From Microbacterium sp. p3-SID336 (GTDB taxonomy: Bacteria; Actinomycetota; Actinomycetes; Actinomycetales; Microbacteriaceae): a DNA stretch of 25,727 nucleotides. The DNA lies in assembly GCF_025143365.1 (NCBI RefSeq), contig NZ_JALXPE010000054.1, positions 1-25,727 on the forward strand, in the 5' to 3' direction. The position numbers and the translations under genes are program-made. Shown in pieces: positions 7,482 through 15,193 of the stretch. A model generated the notes under the pieces. It did no database searches. It was not told where the DNA came from and saw only the letters and a list, made by a program, of their open reading frames with translations. How positions within the stretch are numbered: the stretch's first letter is position 1; the number at the start of each line of letters is the position of its first letter.

Positions 7482-8399
7482 ATGTCCGTTGGACTGCTCG
7501 CCGTCGTCGACGACATCCTGAGCGCCGCGATGAAGGCGTCGGCGAAGGCCGCAGGCGTCGTGATCGACGACGCCGCCGTGACTCCGCAGTACGTGCAGGG
7601 CATCACCCCGGCCCGCGAGCTCCCCGTCGTCGGGAAGATCGCCCTCGGGTCGCTGGTCAACAAGTTCGTCATCATCATCCCGATCGCGCTGCTGCTCACC
7701 GCGTTCGCGCCGTGGGTGCTGCCGTACCTGCTGATCCTCGGCGGCTCCTACCTCTGCTTCGAAGGGGCGGAGAAAGTCCTCGAGTGGTTCGGCGTGCAGC
7801 ACGGCCACGCCGACGAGGGCGCGCGGGACGAGAAGAAGCTCGTGCTCGGCGCCATCCGCACGGATCTCATCCTGTCCACCGAGATCATGCTCATCTCGCT
7901 CGCCAGCCTCGACACGGGCCTCGACATCTGGTCGACGCTCGCGATCCTCGCCGTGATCGCGCTGCTCATGACCGTGGCCGTGTACGGCGTCGTCGCGCTG
8001 CTCGTGAAGATCGACGACGTCGGCCTGAAGGTGGCCAAGAATCCGGTGAAGCGCGTGCGTCACACCGGCACCAGGATCGTGCGGTCGATGCCGGCGGTGT
8101 TCCGCTTCATCAGCGTGCTCGGCACGGTCGCGATGCTGTGGGTCGGCGGCCACCTGGTGCTGGTCAACCTCGGCGAGGTGGGTCTGCACGCCACGACCGA
8201 TCTGCTGCACGGCGTCGAGCACGCGCTGGAACCGCTGGGCGGCGTCGTGGTGTGGGTCGTGGACACCCTCATCTCGGCGATCGCCGGTCTCGTCTGGGGC
8301 CTCGTGATCGTCGGAGCCGTCCTCGGCATCGCGAAGCTGTTCGGCAAGAAGCCGAGCTTCCACGAGGGCGAGGAGTCCCCCGCGGACGTGCACGTCTGA
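7482..8399 (+). CDS. DUF808 family integral membrane protein (YedI-like)
   Basis: A 305-residue protein with the characteristic DUF808 start (GLLAVVDDILSAAMKASAKAAGVVIDDAAVTPQYVQG). It has membrane segments at roughly 58-90, 130-170, 205-230 and 255-285, with the ELPVVGKIALGSLVNK and GAEKVLEWFG segments between. The family is widespread in bacteria and is typified by E. coli YedI, but its function is not known. The start is supported by AAAGAGGA upstream of ATG. It stands alone: a regulator precedes it on the same strand without evident coupling, and the next gene has its own promoter-like box. No residue suggests a defect. Confidence 0.88.
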   Translation: MSVGLLAVVDDILSAAMKASAKAAGVVIDDAAVTPQYVQGITPARELPVVGKIALGSLVNKFVIIIPIALLLTAFAPWVLPYLLILGGSYLCFEGAEKVLEWFGVQHGHADEGARDEKKLVLGAIRTDLILSTEIMLISLASLDTGLDIWSTLAILAVIALLMTVAVYGVVALLVKIDDVGLKVAKNPVKRVRHTGTRIVRSMPAVFRFISVLGTVAMLWVGGHLVLVNLGEVGLHATTDLLHGVEHALEPLGGVVVWVVDTLISAIAGLVWGLVIVGAVLGIAKLFGKKPSFHEGEESPADVHV

Positions 8400-8456
8400 C
8401 CCCGTCCCGGGGCTCACCGGCCGCGGAGCCTGCACTGGGCTTCCAGGGTGAAATGT

Positions 8457-8462
8457 TAGATT
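8457..8462 (+). promoter_or_regulatory. -10 box TAGATT for a probably leaderless transcript
   Basis: TAGATT is followed by exactly 6 nt and then the GTG start of the next membrane protein. Transcription would begin at the first base of the start codon. There is no ribosome site in the 6-nt gap. Confidence 0.5.
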
Positions 8463-8468
8463 TCATCC

Positions 8469-9686
8469 GTGCGTCCCCTCCGCTCTGCCCGCCTTCGCGC
8501 GCCCGCCGACGCTGATCAGTGGTTCCGGCTGGAAGGCCTTCCGACCTTCGTCCCCTGGCGGCGGTGGTTCCGCGGGATAGCCCGACGTGCCGCACCGCTC
8601 ATCGTGGCGATCGGGGTCTTCCGGACGCTCGTCGGAGACGGCATCGACACCCTCACGGACGTAGGAGCCCTGTTCGATCATGGCGGGGACGACAGAATCA
8701 TCGCGATCGCGCTCATGAGCGTCGCCGCCTTCGCGATCCTGCTGGCCTGGGCGCTGTACGCGGCGACGCGCTACGCCATCCGCCACCTCTCCACCGGCCC
8801 CGGAACGGTGTTCGCGACCGCGGCGATCCTCCTGGCGGGCGCCGACGCCGCCCTCGGCGGCACCTACCCAGGCGATGCCGCCCTGTCGATCTGCCAAGCC
8901 GTGTTCATCGTCGTCGGCTGCATTCTGTTCGTCGCGCTCGGCGGTGCAGCACTCCTGGCCTGGGCAGCGCGCCTCTCCCTGCGCAATCTCTTCGCGGTCG
9001 GGCACATGGCCACGATCGCGCTGCCAGTGATCCTGATGCTTGTGCTGTTCTCCTTCTTCGCCGCCGAGATCTGGCAGATGGGGACCTTGCTGAACCGGAA
9101 CTCGCTGCTGCTGCTGTCCCTGGTCGTCGCGACCCTCACAACCCTCATCGTGCTGCGGGTCAGCGCGATCGAACTGAGGGCAGGGGCGACCGCATTGACG
9201 GCCGATGAACGCAACGCCCTTCTCCGGGGAACCCCGGCCGAGGATCGAGGATCCGATGTCGACACCGGAGCCGCCGGACTGCACGCCGCACAACGCATCA
9301 ACATGCTGCTCGCGATCGCGCTCGCCCAGCTCATCCAGGCCGCGATCTTCGTCTTCCTGATCGCCGGGCTGCTGATCGTCATCGGCGCCATCACGGTGCC
9401 GTCCGATCTGGTGCAGACGTGGATCGGCGGCGGGGAGAACCCGCCCAAACTCCATGTGGAGCCCGTGGTCATCCAGGGGCTCCCCCTGCCGCTGACGTTG
9501 AACCTGCTGAAGTCCGCGGCGCTGCTGGCGGTGGTCTCGGCTCTCCCCTTCGTGTTCTCCACGGTCAGCGAGACCCGGTACCGCGAGGCGTTCTTCGAGC
9601 CGATCGTGGCCGACATGCGCCGGGCGATCCTGGTCCGCGCCGCGCTCCGCGACACCCAGCAGTCGGGGCCGCCCGCGTCCTGCTAG
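8469..9686 (+). CDS. Uncharacterised polytopic membrane protein
   Basis: A 405-residue protein that I do not recognise. About eight hydrophobic segments are visible at roughly 41-57, 77-99, 113-130, 142-168, 180-200, 212-233, 279-310 and 346-364. A hydrophilic stretch (235-275, acidic in its later part) separates the first six from the last two. A loop at about 311-345 is probably extracytoplasmic and contains GGGENPPKLH. The N-terminus is basic (MRPLRSARLRAPADADQWFR) and cytoplasmic-looking. The GTG start follows TAGATT by 6 nt, so it is probably leaderless. The stop codon TAG doubles as part of the putative -10 box of the next gene. No catalytic motif or signal peptide is evident. No function is proposed. 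Confidence 0.8.
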   Translation: MRPLRSARLRAPADADQWFRLEGLPTFVPWRRWFRGIARRAAPLIVAIGVFRTLVGDGIDTLTDVGALFDHGGDDRIIAIALMSVAAFAILLAWALYAATRYAIRHLSTGPGTVFATAAILLAGADAALGGTYPGDAALSICQAVFIVVGCILFVALGGAALLAWAARLSLRNLFAVGHMATIALPVILMLVLFSFFAAEIWQMGTLLNRNSLLLLSLVVATLTTLIVLRVSAIELRAGATALTADERNALLRGTPAEDRGSDVDTGAAGLHAAQRINMLLAIALAQLIQAAIFVFLIAGLLIVIGAITVPSDLVQTWIGGGENPPKLHVEPVVIQGLPLPLTLNLLKSAALLAVVSALPFVFSTVSETRYREAFFEPIVADMRRAILVRAALRDTQQSGPPASC

Positions 9687-9689
9687 CGT
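9684..9689 (+). promoter_or_regulatory. Putative -10 box for the GNAT-pnuC pair
   Basis: TAGCGT overlaps the stop codon of the preceding gene. Transcription would start near 9696, giving a leader of about 36 nt that includes the AGGAGAG ribosome site of the acetyltransferase gene. Confidence 0.35.
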
Positions 9690-9731
9690 CGGCGATGCGC
9701 ACCCGAAGCGCAGATGCAGGAGAGCCCGCCG

Positions 9732-10259
9732 ATGACCGCCGTGCACATCAGGGATGCCGAGGACTCCGACCTCGACGCGATCACCGCGATCCACAACCAC
9801 GCCGTGGTGCACACCACCGCGATCTGGAACGAGGAGGCCGTCGACCGCGCCGACCGCGCCGCGTGGCTCGCCGATCGCACCGCACGCGGCTACCCCGTGC
9901 TCGTCGCGGTCGACGGTGCCGACGTGCTCGGCTATGCGTCGTACGCGCAGTGGCGCCCGCACAGCGGCTACCGCCTCACGGTCGAGCACTCGGTGTACGT
10001 GCGCGGAGACCAGCGCGGACGCGGCATCGGCCGCACCCTCATGCGCGCTCTCATCGACCGTGCACGCGCCGCAGGGCTGCACGTCATGATCGGCGGGGTC
10101 GAGAGCGGCAACACGGCCTCCATCGCCCTGCACGAGCGGCTCGGGTTCGCTGAGGTCGGACGCATGCCGCAGGTCGGCGCGAAGTTCGGCCGCTGGCTCG
10201 ACCTCAGCATGCTGCAGCTCGTGCTCGACGACCGTCCCACACCCGACGCGGCGCTCTGA
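9732..10259 (+). CDS. GNAT family N-acetyltransferase, phosphinothricin/methionine-sulfoximine acetyltransferase-like
   Basis: A 175-residue cytoplasmic acetyl-CoA-dependent acetyltransferase. Subfamily features are DLDAITAIHNHAVVHTTAIW near the N-terminus, EHSVYV at 85-90, the acetyl-CoA loop RGDQRGRGIG (91-100), GGVESGNTASIALHERLGF (121-139) and a C-terminal GRWLDLSMLQL. These match the Pat/Bar/MnaT subgroup, which acetylates phosphinothricin, methionine sulfoximine or related amino acids. The natural substrate here is unknown. I chose ATG 9732 because AGGAGAG lies 7 nt upstream; an in-frame ATG at 9714 lies before that ribosome site. The pnuC gene starts 3 nt after its stop, so the two are probably co-transcribed. 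Confidence 0.88.
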   Translation: MTAVHIRDAEDSDLDAITAIHNHAVVHTTAIWNEEAVDRADRAAWLADRTARGYPVLVAVDGADVLGYASYAQWRPHSGYRLTVEHSVYVRGDQRGRGIGRTLMRALIDRARAAGLHVMIGGVESGNTASIALHERLGFAEVGRMPQVGAKFGRWLDLSMLQLVLDDRPTPDAAL

Positions 10260-10262
10260 GCC

Positions 10263-10970
10263 ATGGACGTGCTGCAGTGGCTCGTCGACGTGTTCTCTTC
10301 GCAGTGGACGCTCCCCGGCGGTCAGACGCTCCTCGTGCGCGAGGTCGTGGGCAACGCGTTCGGGCTCGCGAGCGCGCTCGGCGGCATGCGCCGGAAGGTG
10401 TGGGCGTGGCCGGTCGGCATCGTGGGCAATCTGCTGCTGCTCACCGTGTTCCTCGGCTCGGTCCTGAGTCCTGACCCCTCCCTTCCGCACCTGCTCGGAC
10501 AGGCCGGCCGACAGGTCATGTTCATCGCCGTCGCCGTCTACGGTTGGGTGCGCTGGCGGAACGCGGAAGGCGGGCGCGTGGTGCCGCGGTGGGCTCCGAC
10601 CAGCGCCCGCGTCGGCATTGTGTTGGTGATGATCGTCGGCACCGTAGCGCTGACGCCCCTGTTCCGCGCGCTCGGCTCGTGGGAGCCGGTGTGGGCCGAC
10701 GCCTGGACATTCGTCGGCTCGCTGCTGGCGACGTACGGCATGGCGAAGGGCTGGACCGAGTTCTGGCTCATCTGGATCGCGGTCGACGTGGTGGGCGTGC
10801 CGCTGCTGTTCAGCTCCGGCTACTACGCCACGGGCCTGATGTACGTCTTCTACGGCATCTTCACTGCGGTCGGCTTCGTCATCTGGTGGCGCGCGCAGCG
10901 GCGCGAGGCGGCGCCGATCGAGATCCTCCCGCCCGATCCGAGCCCCCGTCGCCCCGACGACCCGGCCTGA
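10263..10970 (+). CDS. pnuC: Nicotinamide riboside / NMN transporter PnuC
   Basis: A 235-residue membrane protein of the PnuC family, which brings NAD precursors (mostly nicotinamide riboside) into the cell by facilitated diffusion. Recognisable segments are NAFGLASALGGMRRKVWAWPVGIVGNLLLL (31-60), the YGWVRWR motif (93-99), and the conserved C-terminal half EFWLIWIAVDVVGVPLLFSSGYYATGLMYVFYGIFTAVGF (166-205), rich in Trp and Tyr as in the substrate pore. About seven hydrophobic helices fit the fold. It starts 3 nt after the acetyltransferase stop. No NadR-type kinase gene or NAD riboswitch is visible nearby. The C-terminal tail is charged and Pro-rich. Confidence 0.92.
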   Translation: MDVLQWLVDVFSSQWTLPGGQTLLVREVVGNAFGLASALGGMRRKVWAWPVGIVGNLLLLTVFLGSVLSPDPSLPHLLGQAGRQVMFIAVAVYGWVRWRNAEGGRVVPRWAPTSARVGIVLVMIVGTVALTPLFRALGSWEPVWADAWTFVGSLLATYGMAKGWTEFWLIWIAVDVVGVPLLFSSGYYATGLMYVFYGIFTAVGFVIWWRAQRREAAPIEILPPDPSPRRPDDPA

Positions 10971-11033
10971 GAATGTTTCGGCCCGTGTCGGCGGTGCTCG
11001 ACGCCGGGCTTGCGGTCCTCTTTCATGGGTCGC

Positions 11034-12416
11034 ATGACCCGACAGATCCGCTTCAACGCCTTCGACATGAACTGCGTCGCCCACCAGTCGTCCGGGCTGT
11101 GGCGGCATCCCGACGACCGCTCGCGGCAGTACAACACGATCTCCTACTGGACGGAGCTCGCGACGCTGCTGGAGAGCGCCACGTTCGACGGCATCTTCAT
11201 CGCCGACGTGCTCGGCACCTACGACGTCTACGGCGGCACCAACGAGGCCGCGATCCGCAACGGCGCCCAGGTTCCCGTCAACGACCCGATCCTGCTCGTG
11301 AGCGCCATGGCCGCCGTCACGGAGCACCTCGGCTTCGGCATCACCGCCGGCACAGCGTTCGAGCACCCCTATCCGTTCGCCCGACGCCTGAGCACGCTCG
11401 ACCATCTCACGCAGGGTCGGATCGGCTGGAACGTGGTGACCGGGTACCTCCCCAGTGCCGCGCGCAACATGGGCCAGCACGATCAGCTCGCGCACGACGA
11501 CCGCTACGACCACGCCGACGAGTACGTCGAGGTGCTGTACAAGCTGTGGGAGGGCTCGTGGGAGGACGACGCCGTGATCGAGGACCGCGAGCGCGGCATC
11601 TTCACCGACCCGTCCAAGGTGCACCCGATCCGTCACGAGGGTACGCACTTCAGCGTGCCCGGCATCCACATCTCCGAGCCCTCGCCGCAGCGCACGCCCG
11701 TCATCTACCAGGCGGGCGCCAGCCCGAGGGGTGTGCGGTTCGCGGCCGAGAACGCCGAGGCGATCTTCGTCGCCGCCCCCTCGAAGGAGGTGCTGGCCGG
11801 CACGGTGAAGCGGATCCGCGATGCCCTGGAGGCGGCCGGTCGCGACCGTTACGACGCCCGCATCTACACGCTCCTGACCGTCATCACCGCGGCCACGAGC
11901 GAGGAGGCCACCGCGAAGCACGCGGAGTACCTGTCGTACGCGAGCCCGGAGGGGGCGCTCACGTTCATGTCAGGGTGGATGGGCGTCGACCTGTCCCAGT
12001 ATGGCGAGGACGAGCCGGTCGGCAACGTGGAGTCGAACGCGATCCAGTCCGTGCTGCAGCACCTGAGGGAGGAGGCCGACCTCGGCCGCGAATGGACGGT
12101 CGGGGACTTCGGTCGGCACAATGCGATCGGTGGGCTCGGCCCGACGATCGTGGGCTCAGGGGAGGAGATCGCGGATGAGCTGCAGTCCTGGGTGGACGCG
12201 ACCGACATCGACGGCTTCAACCTGGCCTATGCCGTGACGCCCGGCACGTGGCAGGACGTGATCGAGCACGTGATCCCCGTGCTGCGAAAGCGCGGCGCGT
12301 ACCCCGAGGAGTACACGCCGGGGACGCTGCGCCACAAGCTGCACGGGCGCGGCGACCGGGTGCAGGACACGCACCGCGCTGCGCGCTACCGGGTGGGTGC
12401 ACCCGCGAGGGCATGA
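11034..12416 (+). CDS. NtaA/SnaA/DszA family FMN-dependent monooxygenase (luciferase-like fold)
   Basis: A 460-residue TIM-barrel flavin monooxygenase. Family features include the N-terminal RFNAFDMNCVAHQSSGLWRHP, FDGIFIADVLGTYDVYGG (51-68), FGITAGTAFEHPYPFARRLSTLDHLTQGRIGWNVVTG (101-137) and TPVIYQAGASPRGVRFAAENAEAIFV further on. Relatives use reduced FMN from a separate reductase and O2 to attack nitrilotriacetate, dibenzothiophene sulfone, EDTA or dialkyl sulfides. No reductase gene or transporter is adjacent, so the substrate is unknown. The start is uncertain: ATG 11034 gives the best family N-terminus, ATG 11025 adds three residues and TTG 11010 more. None has a clear ribosome site. The gene ends 9 nt from a convergent small gene. 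Confidence 0.88.
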   Translation: MTRQIRFNAFDMNCVAHQSSGLWRHPDDRSRQYNTISYWTELATLLESATFDGIFIADVLGTYDVYGGTNEAAIRNGAQVPVNDPILLVSAMAAVTEHLGFGITAGTAFEHPYPFARRLSTLDHLTQGRIGWNVVTGYLPSAARNMGQHDQLAHDDRYDHADEYVEVLYKLWEGSWEDDAVIEDRERGIFTDPSKVHPIRHEGTHFSVPGIHISEPSPQRTPVIYQAGASPRGVRFAAENAEAIFVAAPSKEVLAGTVKRIRDALEAAGRDRYDARIYTLLTVITAATSEEATAKHAEYLSYASPEGALTFMSGWMGVDLSQYGEDEPVGNVESNAIQSVLQHLREEADLGREWTVGDFGRHNAIGGLGPTIVGSGEEIADELQSWVDATDIDGFNLAYAVTPGTWQDVIEHVIPVLRKRGAYPEEYTPGTLRHKLHGRGDRVQDTHRAARYRVGAPARA

Positions 12417-12425
12417 GCGGACACG

Positions 12426-12602
12426 TCAGTCGGCGTCGCGGCTGAACAGGTTGCGCAGGACGAGGAAGACCACCACGGCGACGACGGCGACGATCGCGAG
12501 CTTCGCGATGAACCACAGGACCGAGAACAGCGCGCTCACGATCCACCACGCGATCACGATCGCGAGGATGACGCCGAGGACGGTCCAGATGTTCTTGGTC
12601 AT
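12426..12602 (-). CDS. Small two-helix membrane protein, unknown function
   Basis: A 58-residue protein, MTKNIWTVLGVILAIVIAWW at the start, with two hydrophobic segments (about 7-31 and 35-51) and a charged end NLFSRDAD. Codon usage matches the neighbouring genes (G/C third positions). A GGAGG lies only 1 nt before the ATG, closer than usual, so translation may be weak. It sits between the monooxygenase (convergent, 9 nt) and the regulator gene on the same strand, which ends 9 nt before its start, so the two minus-strand genes probably share an mRNA. I cannot assign a function. Confidence 0.7.
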   Translation of the reverse strand: MTKNIWTVLGVILAIVIAWWIVSALFSVLWFIAKLAIVAVVAVVVFLVLRNLFSRDAD

Positions 12603-12611
12603 GCCTCCAGC

Positions 12612-13337
12612 CTACGAGGCTCCGACCTCAGCGGCGGTCGTCAGCAGCTCGTGCAGGTGACCGGCGGCGCCCAGCAGGGCGACACTGCGGCGCGTGAGGT
12701 CCGCGAGCCGGGCGGAGAGGATCTGCTCGACCTCGCCGGTGCCGCCGTGTGCGCGCAGCTGCTCGAGGACGCGCGCGATCGCCGGGATGCCGTAACCGCC
12801 CGCGCGCAGTGCCGCAGACACCCGGGCCTCGGTGATCGCGGAGGCGCCGTACGTCCGTGCCGTCGACGCGTGGCGGTCCGGGCGCACGAGTCCCTCGCTC
12901 TCCCAGTGCCGGAGGGCGGACGGACGCACGCCGAGGGCGTCTGCGAGCTCGCCGATCGTCATCGCGTCCTCCGACGCGAACACATCGCCCGCCTCCGCCA
13001 TCGCGACGCCGAGTCCGCGCAGCGCCTCCTTCACCCGACGTCGTTCCGCGGCCAGCTCGGCATGCATCAGGTCGACGCGCTCGGCCGCCTCGTCCACCGG
13101 CGCCAGGATCAGGGCCGGCATCAGCCGCCGCGCCGGCACCGGCCCGAGCGCCAGCGCGAGGGCCCGGTACGCCCGCAGTGCGGCCTCGTGCCGGCAGGTG
13201 TAGCGGCGGTACCCGTTCGCCGCCCGGGCGGCGGCGGGGATCACGCCCAGCGCCTCCAGGTCGCGCACCTGCTGCGCCGAGTACCCGACCCTACGGCCGA
13301 GAGCGGCCGTGCTGAGTGACCCGTCTGGAGGGTTCAT
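12612..13337 (-). CDS. Transcriptional regulator with two MerR-type HTH domains
   Basis: A 241-residue protein with a duplicated DNA-binding architecture. Residues 8-70 contain one MerR-like winged helix (LSTAALGRRVGYSAQQVRDLEALGVI, then NGYRRYT). Residues 126-195 contain a second (MTIGELADALGVRPSALRHW, then ESEGLVRPDR and ARTYG). A helical segment rich in Ala, Glu and Arg (80-118) links them. Ordinary MerR proteins have one HTH followed by a dimerisation coiled coil and effector region. Two in one chain would let a monomer mimic a dimer or bind two sites. No Cys-rich metal site is present. It is divergent from the DUF6194/Imm-5-like pair across 64 bp and is the obvious candidate regulator of that pair. 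Confidence 0.88.
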   Translation of the reverse strand: MNPPDGSLSTAALGRRVGYSAQQVRDLEALGVIPAAARAANGYRRYTCRHEAALRAYRALALALGPVPARRLMPALILAPVDEAAERVDLMHAELAAERRRVKEALRGLGVAMAEAGDVFASEDAMTIGELADALGVRPSALRHWESEGLVRPDRHASTARTYGASAITEARVSAALRAGGYGIPAIARVLEQLRAHGGTGEVEQILSARLADLTRRSVALLGAAGHLHELLTTAAEVGAS

Positions 13338-13401
13338 GCCATGGATCCCCTCTGTCCCGGGAGTGAAGTCTCAATAAGCACTGCAACCCGATCATTGAAG
13401 C

Positions 13402-13842
13402 ATGGACATGCATCAGATCATCGATCACGTGCGAGCACTCGACGGCGCCCTCGCGGTCACGCCGCAGCCGGGAGGCGAGTTCCCCGAGCTGTCCTGGGGT
13501 GACGCGTACTTCTTCCACGCCCCGGACGGGCGGATGCCGGAGCGCACGCAGCCCTTCGGCACGATCATCACCAAGGACTACCCCGACGACACGAGCTCGG
13601 GGCTGGATGCGACGGGGCGCTTCCGGGTGAACATCCACGTGGGCCGCGAACGCGCCGAGGCCCTGGTCCCGGTCGAGCCCGACCCCACCGCGGCCGACGT
13701 GTTCCGCCTCCATCCGCTCTACGGCGACGCCGGGTGGGTCTGCGTGATCGCGCCCGCGGAGCGCACCGGCTCCCTCGTGCTGGAGCTCCTCGGCACGGCG
13801 CACGCCGAGGCGCGGGCGAGGGCCGAGCGGCGGAGGCGGTGA
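13402..13842 (+). CDS. DUF6194 family protein
   Basis: A 146-residue soluble protein resembling the DUF6194 family of actinobacteria. Recognisable stretches are MHQIIDHVRALDGALAVTPQ, ELSWGDAYFFHAPDGRMP, QPFGTIITKDYPDD and GRFRVNIHVGRERAE, followed by HPLYGDAGWVCVIAP. No signal peptide or membrane segment is present and no function is known to me. It is divergent from the dual-HTH regulator gene. ATG 13402 has no clear ribosome site, and an ATG two codons later is possible. Its end overlaps the upstream end of the following open frame (GTGA), with GGAGG inside its last codons serving the next start. The two are probably co-translated. Confidence 0.8.
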   Translation: MDMHQIIDHVRALDGALAVTPQPGGEFPELSWGDAYFFHAPDGRMPERTQPFGTIITKDYPDDTSSGLDATGRFRVNIHVGRERAEALVPVEPDPTAADVFRLHPLYGDAGWVCVIAPAERTGSLVLELLGTAHAEARARAERRRR

Positions 13843-13844
13843 CC

Positions 13845-14375
13845 GTGGGCACCGTGCAGGGCATGACCGAGGCCGAGCGCCGGACGGTCGCCGCGTGGGC
13901 GGCCGACTGCGCCGAGCGGGTGCTTCCGCTGTTCGAGGCGGAGGCACCGGAGGACCCGCGCGCCCGGGACGCGGTCGACCGCGCGCGGGCGTTCGCGCGG
14001 GGCGAGCTCACGGCGGCGGAGGAGATCCGGCGACGCTTCGTCGCCGGTCGGGCCGCGGCGAGCGCACGCACCCCGGCAGGTCGCGCTGCGGCACGCTCCG
14101 CCGCGCAGGCCGCGGGGGTCGCGCACATGGGGGCGCACGCCCTGGGTGCGGCGGCCTACGCCGCCGTCGCCACGGCGCTGGCTCGGGGCGACGATCAGGG
14201 GGCCGCGGATGCCGAGGTGCGCTGGCAGCTCTCGCAGCTCACCCCCGAGGCCACCGCCGCGCTGCGACGGCTGCCGCCGCTGGGCGCCGACACCGCCGGC
14301 CCGCTCGGACCGGGACTGCTCGCGCGCGGGGCTCTGGGCGACGTCATCCGCTCGCTGCAGTCCGGTCTCGACTGA
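13845..14375 (+). CDS. Putative immunity protein, Imm-5-like
   Basis: A 176-residue Ala-rich all-helical protein. The segment VAAWAADCAERVLPLFEAEAPEDPRARDAVDRARAF, followed by FARGELTAAEE and repeated Ala-rich helices (ARSAAQAAGVAHMGAHALGAAAYAAVA), resembles proteins annotated as putative immunity proteins with an Imm-5-like domain. In that family the role is presumed protection against a toxin, inferred elsewhere from gene context. No toxin gene is visible here, so the role is unproven. I chose GTG 13845 because GGAGG lies 8 nt upstream; ATG 13863 is an alternative that loses six residues. It directly follows the DUF6194 gene and probably shares its promoter and regulation by the divergent dual-HTH regulator. 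Confidence 0.75.
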   Translation: MGTVQGMTEAERRTVAAWAADCAERVLPLFEAEAPEDPRARDAVDRARAFARGELTAAEEIRRRFVAGRAAASARTPAGRAAARSAAQAAGVAHMGAHALGAAAYAAVATALARGDDQGAADAEVRWQLSQLTPEATAALRRLPPLGADTAGPLGPGLLARGALGDVIRSLQSGLD

Positions 14376-14475
14376 CCTCCGACCTGTCTCCGACCGGCTG
14401 AGTTCCTTCCCCTCCCGCCCCCTTCTCCCGCCCCCTTCGGTCGATCCCGCTGGCCGCACCGCCGCATCGCGGCCG

Positions 14476-14492
14476 CTTCAGCCCGGATTCAG
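14476..14492 (+). promoter_or_regulatory. Direct-repeat response-regulator site upstream of the two-component operon
   Basis: CTTCAG (14476-14481) and ATTCAG (14487-14492) are spaced 11 nt start to start, about one helical turn, the usual arrangement for tandem binding of OmpR-family regulators. The second repeat begins exactly 29 nt before the response-regulator ATG. CACACT at 14504-14509 may be the -10 box, with the transcript starting at the ATG. This suggests autoregulation. Confidence 0.7.
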
Positions 14493-14515
14493 CGGGGAGC
14501 CGCCACACTGGGGGG

Positions 14516-15193
14516 ATGCGGATCCTGGTGGTGGACGACGAGGTGCGTCTGGCCGAGGGCGTGCGTCGGGGGCTGGAGGCCGAGGGCTTCGCCGTCGACG
14601 TGGCGCACAACGGCGTCGACGGCCTCTGGCGCGCCAGGGAGACCCGGTACGACGCGATCGTGCTCGACCTGATGATGCCCGGGATGAGCGGGTGGAAGGT
14701 GTGCGAGGCCCTGCGCGCGGAGGAGAACTGGACGCCCGTGCTGATGCTCACGGCCAAGGATGGCGAGTGGGACCAGGTGGAGGCCCTGGAGAGCGGTGCG
14801 GACGACTACGTCACCAAGCCGTTCTCGTTCGCGATCCTCGTCGCACGACTGCGGGCGCTCGTGCGCCGGGGCGCCGTGGCGCGGCCCACCGTGCTGGAGG
14901 CGGGCGATCTGCGGCTCGACCCCGCAGGTCACCACGTGTGGCGCGGTGACACCCCGATCACGCTGACGGCGCGGGAGTTCGCGGTGCTCGAACACCTCAT
15001 GCGGCACCGCGGCCAGGTGCTGTCGAAGCGCGAGCTCATCGAGGGCGTCTGGGACGATGACTTCGACGGCGACCCGAACATCGTCGAGGTCTACGTGGGC
15101 CACCTGCGACGCAAGCTCGACAAGCCCTTCGGTCGCGCGGCCATCGAGACGATCCGCGGCGCGGGCTACCGGCTGGCGGCGGACGGTGGCTAG
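14516..15193 (+). CDS. Two-component response regulator, OmpR/PhoB family
   Basis: A 225-residue regulator. The receiver domain (1-115) has the acidic pocket DDE at 7-9, phosphoacceptor Asp51 (IVLDLMMPGMSG), Thr79 and Lys101 (YVTKPFSF). The C-terminal winged helix (about 127-222) has the OmpR-type stretches LTAREFAVLEHLMRHRGQVLSKRELIEGVW and NIVEVYVGHLRRKLD, ending IRGAGYRL. The kinase gene overlaps its 3' end by 8 nt, so both are co-expressed. Paired CTTCAG/ATTCAG repeats precede the gene, and the same element precedes the downstream Asp/His-rich protein gene. The signal is unknown. Confidence 0.93.
   Translation: MRILVVDDEVRLAEGVRRGLEAEGFAVDVAHNGVDGLWRARETRYDAIVLDLMMPGMSGWKVCEALRAEENWTPVLMLTAKDGEWDQVEALESGADDYVTKPFSFAILVARLRALVRRGAVARPTVLEAGDLRLDPAGHHVWRGDTPITLTAREFAVLEHLMRHRGQVLSKRELIEGVWDDDFDGDPNIVEVYVGHLRRKLDKPFGRAAIETIRGAGYRLAADGG

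Noticed and set aside
8463..11921. A 1152-residue minus-strand open frame
   Set aside because: It runs antisense to four well-supported plus-strand genes (membrane protein, GNAT, PnuC, monooxygenase) and has shadow composition.
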